From contig JAKCOZ010000007.1 in assembly GCA_022605955.1 (NCBI GenBank), forward strand, positions 15,505,501 to 15,569,500: DNA of 64,000 nt. Reading direction: 5' to 3'. Positions 49,601 through 61,858 of the stretch are shown here, piece after piece. Position 1 is the stretch's first letter. Each line of letters starts with the position of its first letter. The translations under genes were made by a program, and so were the position numbers. The notes under the pieces are model-generated. The model searched no databases, had not been told where the DNA came from, and worked only from the letters and a program-made list of their open reading frames with translations. This stretch comes from Rallus limicola. Its lineage: Eukaryota > Chordata > Aves > Gruiformes > Rallidae.

Positions 49601-51879
49601 TCATGATCCACTTAGGTCTGCAGCTTGCCTTTCACTTGCGGGGATCTCTGGCCACTACTTCAGCGGGTTGGTCACCTGTCTGAGGCAGAGGCAAGGCTGT
49701 CACTGGTCTTGATGGTGAGAATGACAATAGTATTTTAGTAGCTATATTGAAATTAAAAGGTGAGACATTAATTTTATTATTACATACTTTATCCCAGAGG
49801 CAACAGCTGCAGTGTGGCACAATTTAATACAGCTATCCATCATATGACACCTGGGTATGATCAACTTATCAGTTAGTAGTGTATGAAACAACTCCATAGC
49901 TCTTGTTTCATCAGGAATGCCACAACAAAAGTGCTATACACGTGCCAAGGCTATAACAAATGTTTGCATATTGACCTGGAATTAAAATATCAGTAAGCCT
50001 CTGTTTTGACCAGGAAGAGGGAATTCTTCTGTTCAGAACAGGTCATACAAAAGATGAGCTGTGTTTACCTATTCCTTCCCCTATTACAGACATCCAGCCT
50101 AAAGAATGAAGGACAAAATGCACCTTCTGTAAGAGGTGGTCACACCTGTATTTTGGGCATGTGACAAACGAGTATCCTGTTGCATGTTAGGGGCTCCCTT
50201 CTGCACTGGCTATATGGTTGATGTTTGGCTTCTGTCCCTGGTGAATAACACAGTGAGCAGGTCTTGGCAGTATGTAGGATATATGATGTAGCTTACGCCT
50301 CTAGCACATTGGCTTTACTTAAGGCTGCCTGATGGGTTAGGCAGGCTGCTCCACATTTAGCATAGCTTTATATTTTCAGACTTTTTTCCCCAACACTCCA
50401 GAAGATATCAATTCCACTTAATTTGCTTTAATTCTAAAATAAACCAAAAAATGTATTCCCCCCACCCCCTGCCCAAAGAGCTACAGGAGTTAAATTCATG
50501 CACTTGTATTTCCCATATTCTAATGCAGCCGTGCTAACATGCACAGGAAGCAGAAGGCCTTTGGTTGTTCCATGGGACAGTTGCAGCTTCCCCTCCTTCC
50601 TCCCACACCTATGCCTTGCAACAGGCACCTCCTGGGCCATGTAGATAATTTCTAGGCAATTGCTAGAGGAACTGATAAAACACCTGATTCTTAAGAGTGT
50701 AAGGCACACCAAAGCTCCTCCATCTAGTAAAACTCACGGAGCTGGCTTAGCACCAAAAGCCTTGTGCTAGCCTGCCCTTTACAGCCTGGGAAGCAAAGCT
50801 CTGAGTTAACAGCAAGGGCTTTCAGGTGGGATCTGCTGGAGGAGGAAAGGGGCTTAATTAACGTTGGGGGAAGAGCTTTAAGAGAGGCTGCTTGGCTAAG
50901 GGGCTTCTCTATGGTTGTTGGATGGTCTCTTTTTGTTACTACCTTCTTAAAAGGTCACTTGTAGGTATGCGGTCCTGTAGGTTGACTCATATTGTTTGCT
51001 GCGCCTCTGCACAGCTGACTGAAGTCTGACTGCCCTTCAGAGAAAGACTCATACCAAACCACTTGCAAGCCTATTGGTCTCTTCTCAGTGAGAAAAGAAT
51101 GAGGGCAACTTCTCCCCTTCTTACTGGTCCGAAGAACTAAAATCAGGAAGGTTGGGAGGAGGTTTATAGGATGAGCAATAGAGTACTGTGGCAAAACCTC
51201 CCGTGCTTTCCAAAGGTACTTCAGTGATTAGTGCACAGCTGGATGCATAAATCAATAGGCAAATGAGCAGCAACATTTGAAAGAGAATCTGTGAGCTACC
51301 CGACAATAGGAGAAAGGTAAACCTGAAATTCTTTTTTTTTTAAAACTAGTTCTTAGCGACTGCCAAGTGCAGAATGCTAAGAAACCAGTCTTTGCGATCC
51401 CATCTACCCTCTGCAATTAAAAACCCAAACTTAATTTAACAGGAGTCACCAGTCAGCTCCTGAGGCATAAACAGGCAGCTGAAGCGCTGCGTGTAGGCTG
51501 ACTTCAATGCTGGGTGCCGAGCAGCATTTGGCACAGGTGGAGGGGGGTTTTCATCACAGACCCAAATTAACTTCAGTGAAGTTACCCACGTCTGCCAGGG
51601 CCGGAGGAAAAAAAAGAAAAATCTCTGGGTGGGAGAAGGGCCCGGCTTGTCACCCCGCCGCCCTCCCCTCCCGGGCGCCGCTCGGCCGAACAAAGGCGGC
51701 AGTGGCGGGTCCCCTTTGTGCAGGGCGGTCGGGGAGGGGGCGAGCCCGCCCCGCCAGCCGGGCCCGGCGGCACTGGGCGGGCCCCCACGCTCCGGCCCGG
51801 ATCGGCGGCGTGTCGGGAGGAAGCTCCGGCTGCGCGGCGGGCGGGCGGCTGCCAGCCGCTCCGCTCCCCCGCCCCCCGT

Positions 51880-52029
51880 CTCCTCCTCTCTGCCGCCGAT
51901 CCTCCGCCCCCTCCTTCTCCTCCGCCTCCTTCTCGCGGCGGCGGCTTTCTCGGCCCCGGCTGTCTGCTTCTCCCCGCGGCTTCGACTCGCTCCTCTCCGG
52001 GAGGCTCCCGCGCCGCGCTGGCGAGGACG
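51880..52029 (+). other. Candidate untranslated first exon, + strand
   Basis: A pyrimidine-rich leader (repeats of CTCCTCC, CCTCCGCC, TTCTCC) leads to a consensus splice donor GACG|GTAAGG at 52029/52030. The + strand has no ATG from about 51510 to 52473, so the leader would be free of upstream starts and the coding start would be in a later exon. The transcription start is not visible; 51880 is only a guess. The G/T-rich composition to the right supports + strand transcription. A divergent minus-strand transcript from the same island cannot be excluded. The gene is unknown. Confidence 0.55.
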
Positions 52030-52260
52030 GTAAGGGTGGTGGTGAGGCGTCGGGCTGGGCCGCTGCTTCGGGTGCAGCGGTTCCCCCGCCTGCTGAGGGC
52101 GGCCCTGGGGAAAGGCAGCGGGCGGGACCCCCCACCACCGGCGCGGCAGGCGTCTGGCGAGGGGGCCGGCAAACCGGGTGGGGTGCGGGGCCGGCGGCGC
52201 CGCGCTGCCCCGGGGACGGGCGAGGGCTTCGGCCCCGCCGGGCGCTGCGGCAGGAGCCGC

Positions 52261-52279
52261 CCTGCCCTGCCCTGCCCTC
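52261..52279. repeat. (CCTGC)n short tandem repeat in the CpG island
   Basis: Three perfect CCTGC units followed by CCTCT. Short, within the proposed first intron. Confidence 0.8.
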
Positions 52280-52740
52280 TCGCTGGGGGTCGGCAGAGGC
52301 GGGCGGTTCCCCCCGGTGACAGAGAGCACCCCCCGAGGAGTAGGTGCCCAGCGCCAAAGTGGGGCCGAGTCGGCTTCGCCCCCCGCCTGTGGGGGTGGCC
52401 GTTCTGGCCCCAGCCTGCCAGCGGGACCGCGGCGGGGCGGGCGAAGCGGTTTGTCTCCTCTGAAATTCCTCGCTAATGTCAGGGGAAAACATATGGCCCA
52501 GGAGAAAGCCTCTGGAAATAATAGCTGTTGAACTCCTCCGAGTTATTTCCCCGAGTCGGTGCGAAGTGTGAACTTCCCCGGGATGCCCTTTCGGGGGGAT
52601 GTGGGGCTGAGCACATGGCCGCCTCCCCTGGGCCGGTGATCGCTCTGCTCGGGGTTTGCTCCGCCACACATCTGTCACAGCACCGCCTGAAACCGGGCCT
52701 GCCGGCGCCCGGGTTCGCCTCAGAATGCGAATCTGACCTA

Positions 52741-55407
52741 AAGAAAACTTTAGCTGGGGAAGGGAGAAGGCTTATCTAAAAGGTAATTTACTTAATGTCT
52801 AATTTTTCCCCTCCTTCTTCCCTTACTCTGACAAGGCATTTGTGAAAAGGAGGCAAGGCAACAGAATTGTTTCTGTCCCAGCGTCCAATATATATGGCAG
52901 CTCACAGGGCAAAGAAGGTTAAAACTTTCAAAGACCTTCACTGGCAAATTACCATCTCCAGTGAATCACTTTTTAAAACTTGTATTTTAGGGCCATTTGC
53001 GCGTTGATCCATGCTTGTATTTAAAGTCTGCTGTTGCTGTGTTCAGATATTTAAGGATGAAATGTCTCCTTTGTGCTTAAAATGACAATGCTGTTGTGTT
53101 TTGTAAGCAGTAAGACAACTTCTTTCTTTAGCGTAGACCTTTTTATCACTTAGCTATAAATACTTGCTCTGTTTGTAGATCTGCCACTGATATGTTGGGT
53201 GGCTTTGCAAATGTCACTTTAAGTTTAAATTATTCTTTTTTCTGTAAAACACCTACATGGATTTAATATGATACTGGGATTTGGCATTTATAATTCATTT
53301 CACATCAGTACTTACATGCCATAAGGGCTGTGCTTTATGAAGCAACTCGTCCTTGGTTCAGCCTGTAAAGCCTCCTGGTTGATGTTGGTGCGTGGTGTAC
53401 AGGGGGAACATGGCTTGGCTTGTGTCTAATAGTAAGCGTCCTACTTAAAAATGTTGAGAGCGCTAAAAGGGTCAGTGTAATCTATACCACACATGCGCTC
53501 AACTGACCTAGAATTAACAAGATAAAACACTTTTAAGCACTTGTGGAGTAAAAGGTGGTGCGTTATTTAATTGTGTGTGGCTAACAATTAATTGCTTTTT
53601 GTGATGTGTCCTGTGGTCTTCATTTCAGAGGGTGGCCAAACACCCCACTTCTGTAGGGGCTGGGCTCAAGCTAGTGAGTCTGTTCACAAGAGCAGGAGGC
53701 ACCAGCAGCCTGCATGTCTTCCCTGGGATGGTGGCCAGGGGAGGTGGGTGCAGGTACCGCTGTCAGTCCTTCAGAGACAGTGGATGGCCTTTGCTGTGAT
53801 GTGGGGCTGTTGGAGCTGGCAGAGCTGTATGACCTGCTGGGACCCGTTTTATGTGGGTTGGTTACTTACCATGTCAGTTGATCTTTCATGCTGCGGTACT
53901 GAGTTTACCCTCTGTGGTATGAGGTAGCAGGCAGGTGCCTGTGTGCCACAGTGTAGGTGCGGGTACACCAGGAATGTGGTGGGTAGTGTGATTTACTGCT
54001 TTGATGGAACTGGGAGCTTATGCCAGCGCCTTCATCCTCTTGCACAGAAGGCCTAGACTGCCCTGATGGCAGCGCATTCACATTAAGAATATTGTATGGC
54101 AAGCTAAAGCTAAGAGGGAAGCAGTGTTTTCCAGATTCATATGGAGATTGCTTGCTGTCACTTTGCCAGAGCAGTTCTTTCTGTGCCCCGCTGTAGCGTT
54201 TTGCCATCAGCACCCTACTTCCCTTCTTGTAGGCTTGTGCTGTGCATGGTGGACACATCAGGTCTCAAATTGTTGCTGGAGGCACTTCATAGGGATGCAG
54301 TCTTCCAGTAGGTGGGAGATGGTTCATGTTATGTTTCAAAATCTGGAGGGCTAAAGTTGATTTAGTGAGGTAAAACTGAGTCAAATTATAGAACATAGGT
54401 TTGCAAACATGTTCTGGTTGCTCAGAGTACGTTTTAGATACTGTGGTAGTGTATAAAAGGAAGATGTTTCTCAAACATGCTTTTGAAAGTATGTTTCCCA
54501 GTAGTGACATAGATTGGAAATCAGTACACTGAAATATCATAGAGTAGATTTTGGCCATTAATTGTAGTGAATGCAAGTAAATGAAAGCTCATGTTTACAG
54601 CCTGCCCAGAACTAGAGGGCGAATCTTTGAACTCTGCATAAGGAATGTCTCTGGTCTCTCTGGGGCTGACACTGGGTCTTGCTTTCCTCTGCTAGATTAC
54701 GGCTCTGTTCCTCAAGGCCTTAAGCACATGTCTTAATTAACTTGTGGTTAATCGTTTTAAATTAAACTGAAGGGTAAGTATATACCAGTTACAAAGTGCT
54801 TTTAGTTCAAGGAAGTTTTATTTTAGCAGGGAAGTTCTGAAAAGTTAGAGGAACTAATTTGTGAAGTCCATACGTCCGAAGACTTGTAGGAGTTAGAGGT
54901 TAAAAAAAAAAAAGGAAAGGCATGGACTGTCTTAAATGGAAGGTACAACAGCTGTTGGAAACTGCATATTAAGGAGAGGGAAAAGCTTGCCAAGTGGGGC
55001 TGCAGACCTTGCTGTGAGAATAAGATACTGTAAGTTACCGGAAAATCTGCAAGGAATGAAGCAAAGGAGGGGATTGATCGTAGGAGAGCAGAAACTGCAG
55101 GGGTAGCATGTGAACTGCCAAAAGCTAGAGCATGAAGAAATTTAAGATGAAGAGGAAAAAAAATGAAAAGGAGAGGAGAACTTGGCTATGACATTGTGAG
55201 GATCACACTATAGTTTAAAAACATGTCTATTGCCTCCAAACTTAGCAGTTCTAACTAGTTTTAGATAGGGATGAGGATTTGAATGTGGGAGAAAGATAGG
55301 GTGCCAAACAGAAATTACCAGAATAAATGCCTAGTGCTTGCTTCCAGATTCAACACAGCCAAACTAAAGAAGCAAATGGTCTCTGCTTTAGGGGTCTGAA
55401 GGAGTTA
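52741..55407. other. Probable first-intron DNA, no exon established
   Basis: AT-richer DNA directly after the island. The + strand is visibly biased to G and T: for example 53881-53940 holds 19 T, 18 G, 13 C and 10 A. Transcribed strands of vertebrate introns show this bias. Exon-like signals are weak; see 52836. A 12-nt A-run starts at 54902. Confidence 0.5.
52836..52919 (+). other. Strong acceptor followed by a short open frame
   Basis: A long pyrimidine tract (TTTTTCCCCTCCTTCTTCCC, then TTACTCTGACAAG) makes a very good acceptor ending at 52835. One frame is then open for 28 codons (AFVKRRQGNR...) before TAA at 52920. No good donor is found before the stop. It is the nearest strong acceptor to the proposed donor at 52030, so it could serve as a 5' UTR exon or be unused. 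Confidence 0.12.
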
Positions 55408-55490
55408 TTATAGAATCATAGAATATACTGGGTTGGAAGGGACCCATAAGATCATCAAGTCCAACTCCTGGCTCCACACAGGGCCAAACA
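55408..55490 (-). mobile_element. CR1 LINE tail, short
   Basis: ATAGAATCATAGAATATACT, then GGGTTGGAAGGGACCCATAA and GATCATCAAGTCCAACTCC, GGCTCCACACAGG: the reversed 3' untranslated region of the CR1 class with the GGAGTTGGACT word. About 80 bp remain. The + strand piece at 62.1-62.25 kb has the same class of tail. Confidence 0.9.
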
Positions 55491-57194
55491 AGTTGGTGAA
55501 GGACACTGGAGCCAGGTTTAAAAAAAGAAAAAGGGCGGTGGGAAGGATTGGTTGTTATCTGTCAATTGAATGGAGCAGTTGTGGTAGCAACACAGCAAAA
55601 GAAGTGTACTTGTATTTATTTTAAAATAAGAGAATAAAATCTTCACACTTCTTACTCTGATTTTAATAGCATTCAAGGATTTAGAATGAATTTGGAATGG
55701 AAGAAGTAATTAAGTATACAAAGATAAGTGGAAAACAGGATAAAATGCATCATGGATTTGCCACAATTAGGTCATGGAAGACTAAAGTCATATTATTACT
55801 GGGTAAATACTGAGTGTCCTAGACAAAAGGAGCATAATGCTCCAGTCTGATGTGTGTACACCATGGTGCAGCACCAGCAATGACTTAAATTGGAAATACA
55901 GGCTTGGCTAAGGAATGGTGAGGGGCTTGGAAGAGCAACCTGAAGGAGAAATTGCGACTCTCTCTATGAATAAAGGAATTATTGCTTGGGTTCAAGGTTG
56001 GTCTTTCTACTTCACTGACCCAGCTGAGATAGCTGTATGCAAAGATGATTGTTGGTGGGGCTAAGTTAGGAAATGTAGGTTGGGTTATTGCACAGGAAGA
56101 ACTGATTATCTGTGATGACTGAAGCAATAGGAGTGAGAGGAAGTTAAATAGCTCTAAAAGCTAAGTTACTACTGAATGATTATTAATGACACATCTGCTA
56201 TAATTTGGCAGGTCATCCTTTAAAATGGGCTGGGAGGAAAAAGCCGGAGTGCCCTAGTCAAATAGGGATGACTCTTGAGTATGAAATGAAAGCAAACATT
56301 ATCTGTGGAGATAGGCAAGTTGTGAGGTGTTGGGGAGAGTTCATGTCAAATAATGTACGTAGATCTGATTGCTTGTGTACAGAAAATACTAAATTCTAGT
56401 GGAGTGTCTACAGGGGCATCCAGCCTATATGGATGATAGGATGTGAGCAGTCTGGAGTTAGATGTGAGACCAAAACAGAAGCTTCAGTGGCAGTTGTAGC
56501 GGAGGGGGAGATAGCAGCTGCTTGTAAATGCCCTCAGGCAAATTCTTGGAGAAGAGAAGGGGTTGTAAACTCAAGGCTCACCTGTAATTTTGGATTCAAA
56601 ACTTGACACGCAGGAGGATGATTTGATGACTTGTTGAATGAATGTTAGAATATTGTAAGTAAGAAATCAAAGTAAGTTTCCTAACTGTCAGAGTTTTAGA
56701 CGCCCTCCTGGCTGTACTTCTTAAGTCCCAGTTCCTTGTTTAAGTTTACATGTGACTGAAGGAAATGAGCAATTTGGGTAAGTCAAGGTAGCATGAATTT
56801 TATGCTTCCATCTTTGCTGCTAATCAACATCAATATAAAGCATTTCTGTGAAGGAGGTGTGATAAGCTGAAATACATGCTTTTGGGGTGTTTATGTTGTC
56901 CAGTCACTTGATGGTGAACCGAATTTATAACGTGTAAACCCCCATCTGTGGCATTAGTAGCTGCTGCTTTTGCTTCTATTTTAGTGTATAATGGAGTGGA
57001 ATCAAGTATAACACATAAAATATTAAAGATAGCCACAAATTAATCTGCGTGGCACAGAAAATGCATAAATGGATGTGTAGGCTGGAGGTCAGGGTGGCTG
57101 ACTTGAACCCATAAATAAATGAAAGGATTATGCTTTCCTCTTGAGTGTGTATCCATATCTGTCTGCTGCCTGATTTCATGTTTTCTGGTCTTAG

Positions 57195-57256
57195 GAAGAT
57201 CTCATAGCAGTAGCTGTGTCTCATTTGAGGACGGTGCTCCTGGGGGGTTTCAGCTG
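57195..57256 (+). other. Exon-like segment, unproven
   Basis: The acceptor TTTTCTGGTCTTAG ends at 57194 and the donor GCTG|GTGAGT begins at 57257, giving 62 nt. One frame is open (SHSSSCVSFEDGAPGGFQL). The segment is on the proposed gene's strand and could be an exon after the CpG leader. It is antisense to an unrecognised 158-codon minus-strand frame. Weak evidence. Confidence 0.15.
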
Positions 57257-57908
57257 GTGAGTGACTTGAGCAGAGCCTTACATGTGAAGTGTAGGACTGC
57301 TGGAGATCCAAGGTGGGGGCTCCCAGCCAGGACACACACTCGTCTATGACATTGTTTTTCTGCAGGCATAGTACCTGACCTAGGTGCCAGCAAAGGCAAA
57401 CACAACCTAACCTCTGGGAAAAGTTTGAGGTATGAGATAGGCCAGTACACATATGTTTTTACACTCTGAAGGCTCATCTGGTACTCACTGAAGAGGCACC
57501 TGCTTCATGGAAACCATTAACAATGGTGGTGGTGGTTTGAAGGCTTCATCACGTTGATTTAATCTGGTCATTGATAATAGCATCAGAGTCTGTACATTTA
57601 TAGTTGGGCTTTGTATATGCAGTAAAACTTCTGGAGGTTTCAAGATGACTCTTCAGAAAAGAAGAATGTCATCTGTGTGGTCACATCTTAAGAAGGATCA
57701 TTAGAAAAGTAAGGTACTTTGAGTGTGTTGGTACTTCAAAGCATGATCAGTGTCTTGATACTGCTTTCGGTCTCAGTTTTGAATTTATAAGATAGGTGAC
57801 TGACTCCCTCAGAAATAATCTCATTGTGAACTCATAATTTATTAAAAATCTGAATTGTTAAATTTTAGGTGTTTGTTTTAAATGTGTGTGTGGTTTTTTT
57901 CTTTAAAG

Positions 57909-58054
57909 AGGAGCTGTGTAATGAGCTCAATGTGTCAGCATCCCCCATAGGAAATAAATGTGAAAAGATTGTGTTGAGCCGTCAAAAGAATAATTTAACA
58001 GTCCCAAGGAAAATTGAATTTATTGCCTTGGTAGCTTTTAGCATGTATTATTAG
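57909..58054 (+). other. Strong acceptor with a 48-codon open frame to a stop
   Basis: The acceptor GGTTTTTTTCTTTAAAG ends at 57908. A frame reading EELCNELNVSASPIGNKCEK onward stays open to TAG at 58052-58054. There is no donor, so it would be a terminal exon, yet no AATAAA is evident before the T16 run at 58073. The family is unknown. Confidence 0.12.
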
Positions 58055-58072
58055 ACTATTCACTTACTGTGA

Positions 58073-58088
58073 TTTTTTTTTTTTTTTT
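58073..58088. repeat. Poly-T run (16 nt)
   Basis: Uninterrupted T16; simple sequence. Confidence 0.9.
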
Positions 58089-59133
58089 CTCCATTTGCTC
58101 CTATTGCTCTTTTATATGAGTGTTGGGTGTATCATTGAAAAAGATGAGATTAGGGCTGTGCTTTGCATTTGTATAGAGTCTTGCATTTGACAGCCTTCAA
58201 GTTCCAAATATTAATGGATGACGTAGAAAAGTTATTTTAGATTTACAAAGGAAAGACTCAACCTAAATTCTAACAGGACTTAACAGAGCTCTTGTCTGCT
58301 GATGCTTTGCTGTGTTCTTTAAAAACATTTAAAATAACTCAAATAATTTCCTGCTACAATTTGAGGTCTTAAAGTCTGCATTAAGAAATGGGAGGAAATG
58401 TTTTGAGACTTAATTGGATGGGGAACATAACAGCAGCATTCAGTATCATGAGGTTCAGGCAAGTGGATAGGAATACCCTTCTTGTTAATAGGTCAAGAAC
58501 CATGTGCTCCTGGTGAGCACGGTCAAACTGGGAAGCAGAGAAATGGATTGAAGCAAGGGGCAAGTGGGATGAGAGTAGACAGGTAAAACCTGGAACACGC
58601 ACACGTGAAGGAATGCAAAAGAAAAAAGTGGCTGAGGAAATAATTACTGCAGGACTGAATGAACAAACCGGTGAACAGGCAAATGAAGAAGTGCTTATAT
58701 GTTACCCATGAACTCAGTGTGCACGTTAACCCGTGTCCAAATTCAGTTGGGAAACTCATGTTTTATTCATTGTTGTAACTGTGGGGTATCTAGTGGATGT
58801 TTGGGGCTGCGCTGTTCAGAAAAGCACATTTTGAATGAAGAGAAGTTTCAGCAAGGAAGGAAGAAGGCAGAACTCTAGAGCAAACTGCAGGAGAACCTTT
58901 TAGGTGTGAGCATGCTTCTGTTGTGAAAACGCCCCTGGTAGCAGTGTCCTCCTTTTTGTGCAGTACTTCTATGCAGTATTAGACAGTCAATTTTAAATAA
59001 CTACCTAAATTCATGAATGGACCCAGACCTTTGGATTTGCAGTGACCTTTGTATGTTGTCTTTCTCTGTTTGACAAGTTAATCTGCTTGTTACCATTTGG
59101 AAGGTCAGGGGGCCACCAGAAATGAAACTTTCT

Positions 59134-59162
59134 TGTGTGTGTATATGTGTGCATATATATAT
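59134..59162. repeat. Alternating TG/TA tract
   Basis: Twenty-nine bases of perfect pyrimidine-purine alternation (TG steps, then TA, TG, CA and TA steps). Such tracts can adopt Z-form under supercoiling. It lies in the proposed first intron. Confidence 0.85.
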
Positions 59163-60161
59163 CTTAAAGTAGGGTGGAGGAGAATCATTTAAGTATAGGT
59201 GGCTAGAGTACTTCTGAGATGATGATGATAATGTACGTTTTATTTGTGCTTTATATCTATGAAAAGTAATGTTGCTGTGATCTATTTGACAGAATGTTAC
59301 TTCCCCATTCTACTCCCAATGGTTTTAGACCAGTTTTTTAATCTTTTAATTAGAAGAACATCTTGTCACTTCCCATGCATGCACATACTTCAAGACAACA
59401 TTTAAAAAAATAAAATTTAATACTAGCATTTGTAAATTAGTCATGTAAGTACAAGCAGTTAAAATGTGATTTCACTTGCATGTTGTATTTAATTGCAAGA
59501 TTCTTATATCTATGTTGCTTTGCCTTTTTGAGCTGTGATATTGCTGAAGTATATTGCTATTGAGTTCTCCTAGTGTGTTAGTTTTGGATGTTGAATGATA
59601 ATTGCAGTGAGTGATGCCCTGAATGAATTTAAATGCTAGGCAGCGTGAATGGGACTTCATGGATTGCTTTCGCTCCACTTGGATAGATGTTACTTTCTTA
59701 CTGAAGATCACTTCTGGCTGTCAGACTTCTCTCTGCATAATGAAACTTGATATAGTATGTAGGGACTTCACAATAAATCAGTTAATTCCATTAATTAATA
59801 CCTTCTAATAAGTAACTAGAATCCCAATTCTGCAACATGTGAAGATTCTGTGATCTGTTTGTATAAATGCTTGGGGACCGTTTGCAAATGTGAAGGTCTG
59901 CTTGCTCAGATTTCCTGCAAGACCTCCACGTGTGCTTTGTTGAAGGATTTCAGATGTTTTAATTAGTTTTTCCTTTTTTACTGTTGATGCGTTGTCCCCA
60001 TCTTGCAGCAATTGCTGTGTATGCTCAGGCAGCTACTCCTGTTGTTGTATTGGGTCCTATTTCAGTAAATGAAATGTTTGCATGTTAGGTTAAGCTTCAG
60101 GAGCTCTAGCTGAAGTGTATCTGCCAAATCTTTCTGTGGTTAAACCTAGGCATTTCAGGTA

Positions 60162-60204
60162 GTTGTTTTGGTTTTTGTTTGTTTGTTTGTTTGCTTTTGT
60201 TTTT
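60162..60204. repeat. (TTTG)n simple repeat
   Basis: Four to five perfect GTTT units with imperfect flanks. Confidence 0.85.
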
Positions 60205-61699
60205 CCTGTTTGATAGATTCTTTAGGCAAAGAGAAACTGACTGATGTATTGGAGAATATAGGAATGCACGGTATAACCCCTTGAATTCGGAAAGAACATA
60301 CCCTCTGAGTTTTGCTGTAACAGTTTGAGATCTTCACTTGTAACTATAATAAACAAAATGTGGTATATTTAGAAAAAACTTACATTTTTTTTCTGATTAC
60401 TTTTTTGTTATAGCAAGTTTGTGCTATCACAAAGTTTCTATTTTAGGAAGGAGATATCAGCTTTTTTCCTGTTTAATTGAAAGATGATCAGTGTCATTTC
60501 TCTCTTCCTTTTCCCTGCATCCCCCTTAAAACAAAACAAAACCTTCAGTCCTTAAACAAAAGTGTCTTTGTTTTTACATTTGTTTTATGAAATCACTTAA
60601 ACCCTTTGGGAAAAGCTTTCCTCTCACAGGAAGAGGGGGGAAAAAAAACCCCTCCTAAAGCCAAAAACAGCAAGCCTGCTACCAGACATCACAGTGTTTT
60701 GCTATCTGAATAGTAGCAGATTGCATAAAAGAAGCAATTTCCCATCTAAATGAATGAAGTGCAATTGCAGAAATGCTCACAAATAGACATATGGTTTTCA
60801 GTCAGCAAATGTAAAATTAGTAGCATTCAGGACAAAACTTTGCTGCGTACCTTTCTCAGAGCTTCTTTGGACTGTCACTGTTGGGAGTGGAACTTTAAAT
60901 GGGATATTTCAAAGCTCTGAGACAGGAAAATCAACTGCTCCCTTCTGGCCTTTCTGGTTTTTTTTGTTACAATAGGCAGATGCATGAATTGCCCTTTCCT
61001 GATCTGGGAACCTGGCAACTGACAGCAAACATGAGTTAAGTGAAAGAATGAACCGTAAAGACCAAGAACTATGGGAAATATCACCCTGCTAATTTGTCTA
61101 CGTGGGGTTGATCCAGAAAATACACTAAAGAACAGGAGTGTTGATGAGAGAGAACAAAGTTATTGCAACATACTTTCTCCCAAATGTAATAAAAATGCAA
61201 AATTGAGTCAGTGACCTACTATTTGCAATTACCTGTATTATTTTGTGGGCTGGAGGGATCAAGGATGAAAGAAAATTGTCCAAGTAAATGCTGTATGTGA
61301 ATGAAAAAATAAGGCAGCTTCCCTTAACATCAAGAGGTAAGGGCTTATTTTCTATGAAGTAGGAATTTGGACAATGGACTGAACCAGTTCTGTAGGAGCA
61401 TCCTAGAGGATACCTTTGTCAGTACTATACAGAGAATTTGGAGTATAGTGGCTTCCCTGGTATCCAGGGACACCTCACATAGCATCTCATCACATCTTGG
61501 GCAGCTCTTGGACTTTGCTTGACATTCCCGATGTTTGTGGCCTGTGTTGCCAATGTTCCCCCGTTTGTCTCTGAAGCTTGTGCCACGTGGATCTTTGCAG
61601 CATGTGCTGGGCTCTGGTGTATTTGCAACCCATGCAATTGCTGTAACTTTGATACTGTGCACCCATGACTTAGGAGGAGCAGCTGAGGTCACTTCATTC

Positions 61700-61858
61700 G
61701 GTTTGGATAAGAGGAGGCTGAGGGATGATCCCATCACAGGCTACAGCTTTCTCAGGGCAAGCAGTGGAAGAGAGGTGCTGGTTTCTCTCTGGTGATAGGA
61801 TGTTGCTGTGTCAAGGGATGTTCAGGTCGGATATTGGGAAAAGGGTCTTCCTTGAGAG
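61700..61858 (+). mobile_element. CR1 LINE fragment A
   Basis: Reads GAGGAGGCTGAGGGATGA, then GTGATAGGA, TGTCAAGGGATGTTCAGGT and GGATATTGGGAAAAGGGTCT, ending TTGAGAG. This follows the final part of CR1 ORF2 in a subfamily with GGTTCAGGTTGG and AAAGGTTCTTC words, with notable divergence. Its 3' end is missing: the text jumps at 61859 to a position earlier in ORF2, so another CR1 piece abuts it. Confidence 0.8.

Larger units (their letters stand above)
45422..51599. other. Non-coding stretch upstream of the CpG island
   Basis: About 6.2 kb with no CR1 copy that I can see and no recognisable gene. The largest frame is 124 codons on the minus strand at 47737-48111, unrecognised and overlapped on the + strand by another open frame. 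The absence of repeats next to a promoter is compatible with regulatory DNA, but nothing specific is visible besides the element at 46.1-46.5 kb. Confidence 0.5.
51600..52740. promoter_or_regulatory. CpG island promoter
   Basis: Base composition changes abruptly to very G+C rich with dense CpG, in contrast with the AT-rich flanks. GC boxes (Sp1/KLF type) are visible: GGGGGCG near 51732, CCGCCCCC near 51904 and GGGGCGGG near 52434. An ETS-like CGGGAGGAAG lies near 51814. No TATA or CCAAT box was found. Unmethylated islands of this kind mark most housekeeping and many developmental promoters in birds. Very long open frames of 200-340 codons on both strands here come from the scarcity of A/T-containing stop codons and are not genes. 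Confidence 0.9.
55491..61699. other. Probable intron DNA, no exon established
   Basis: About 6.2 kb without recognisable genes or CR1. Several frames exist, the largest 158 codons on the minus strand at 56976-57452, none with a known domain. Two weak exon-like segments at 57195 and 57909 and several simple repeats are listed separately. Confidence 0.5.

Noticed and set aside
51436..52678. Very long open frames on both strands (up to 342 codons) in the G+C-rich region
   Set aside because: Six frames are open at once because stop codons are rare in CpG-island DNA. The translations are low-complexity Gly/Ala/Pro/Arg, with no domain and no consistent start context.
53592..53927. 111-codon + strand frame after the acceptor CTTCATTTCAG
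   Set aside because: The translation is Trp/Cys-rich and unrecognised, and the only nearby donor (CTA|GTGAGT) would make an exon of about 45 nt. Too weak to list as an exon.
53921..53935. TGAGGTAGCAGG, similar to the start of a let-7 microRNA
   Set aside because: Identity stops after TGAGGTAG, and no let-7-like hairpin arm follows.
56976..57452. 158-codon open frame on the minus strand
   Set aside because: No recognisable domain, cysteine- and leucine-rich in a random way, overlapped by open frames on the other strand, and no supporting splice or promoter signal.
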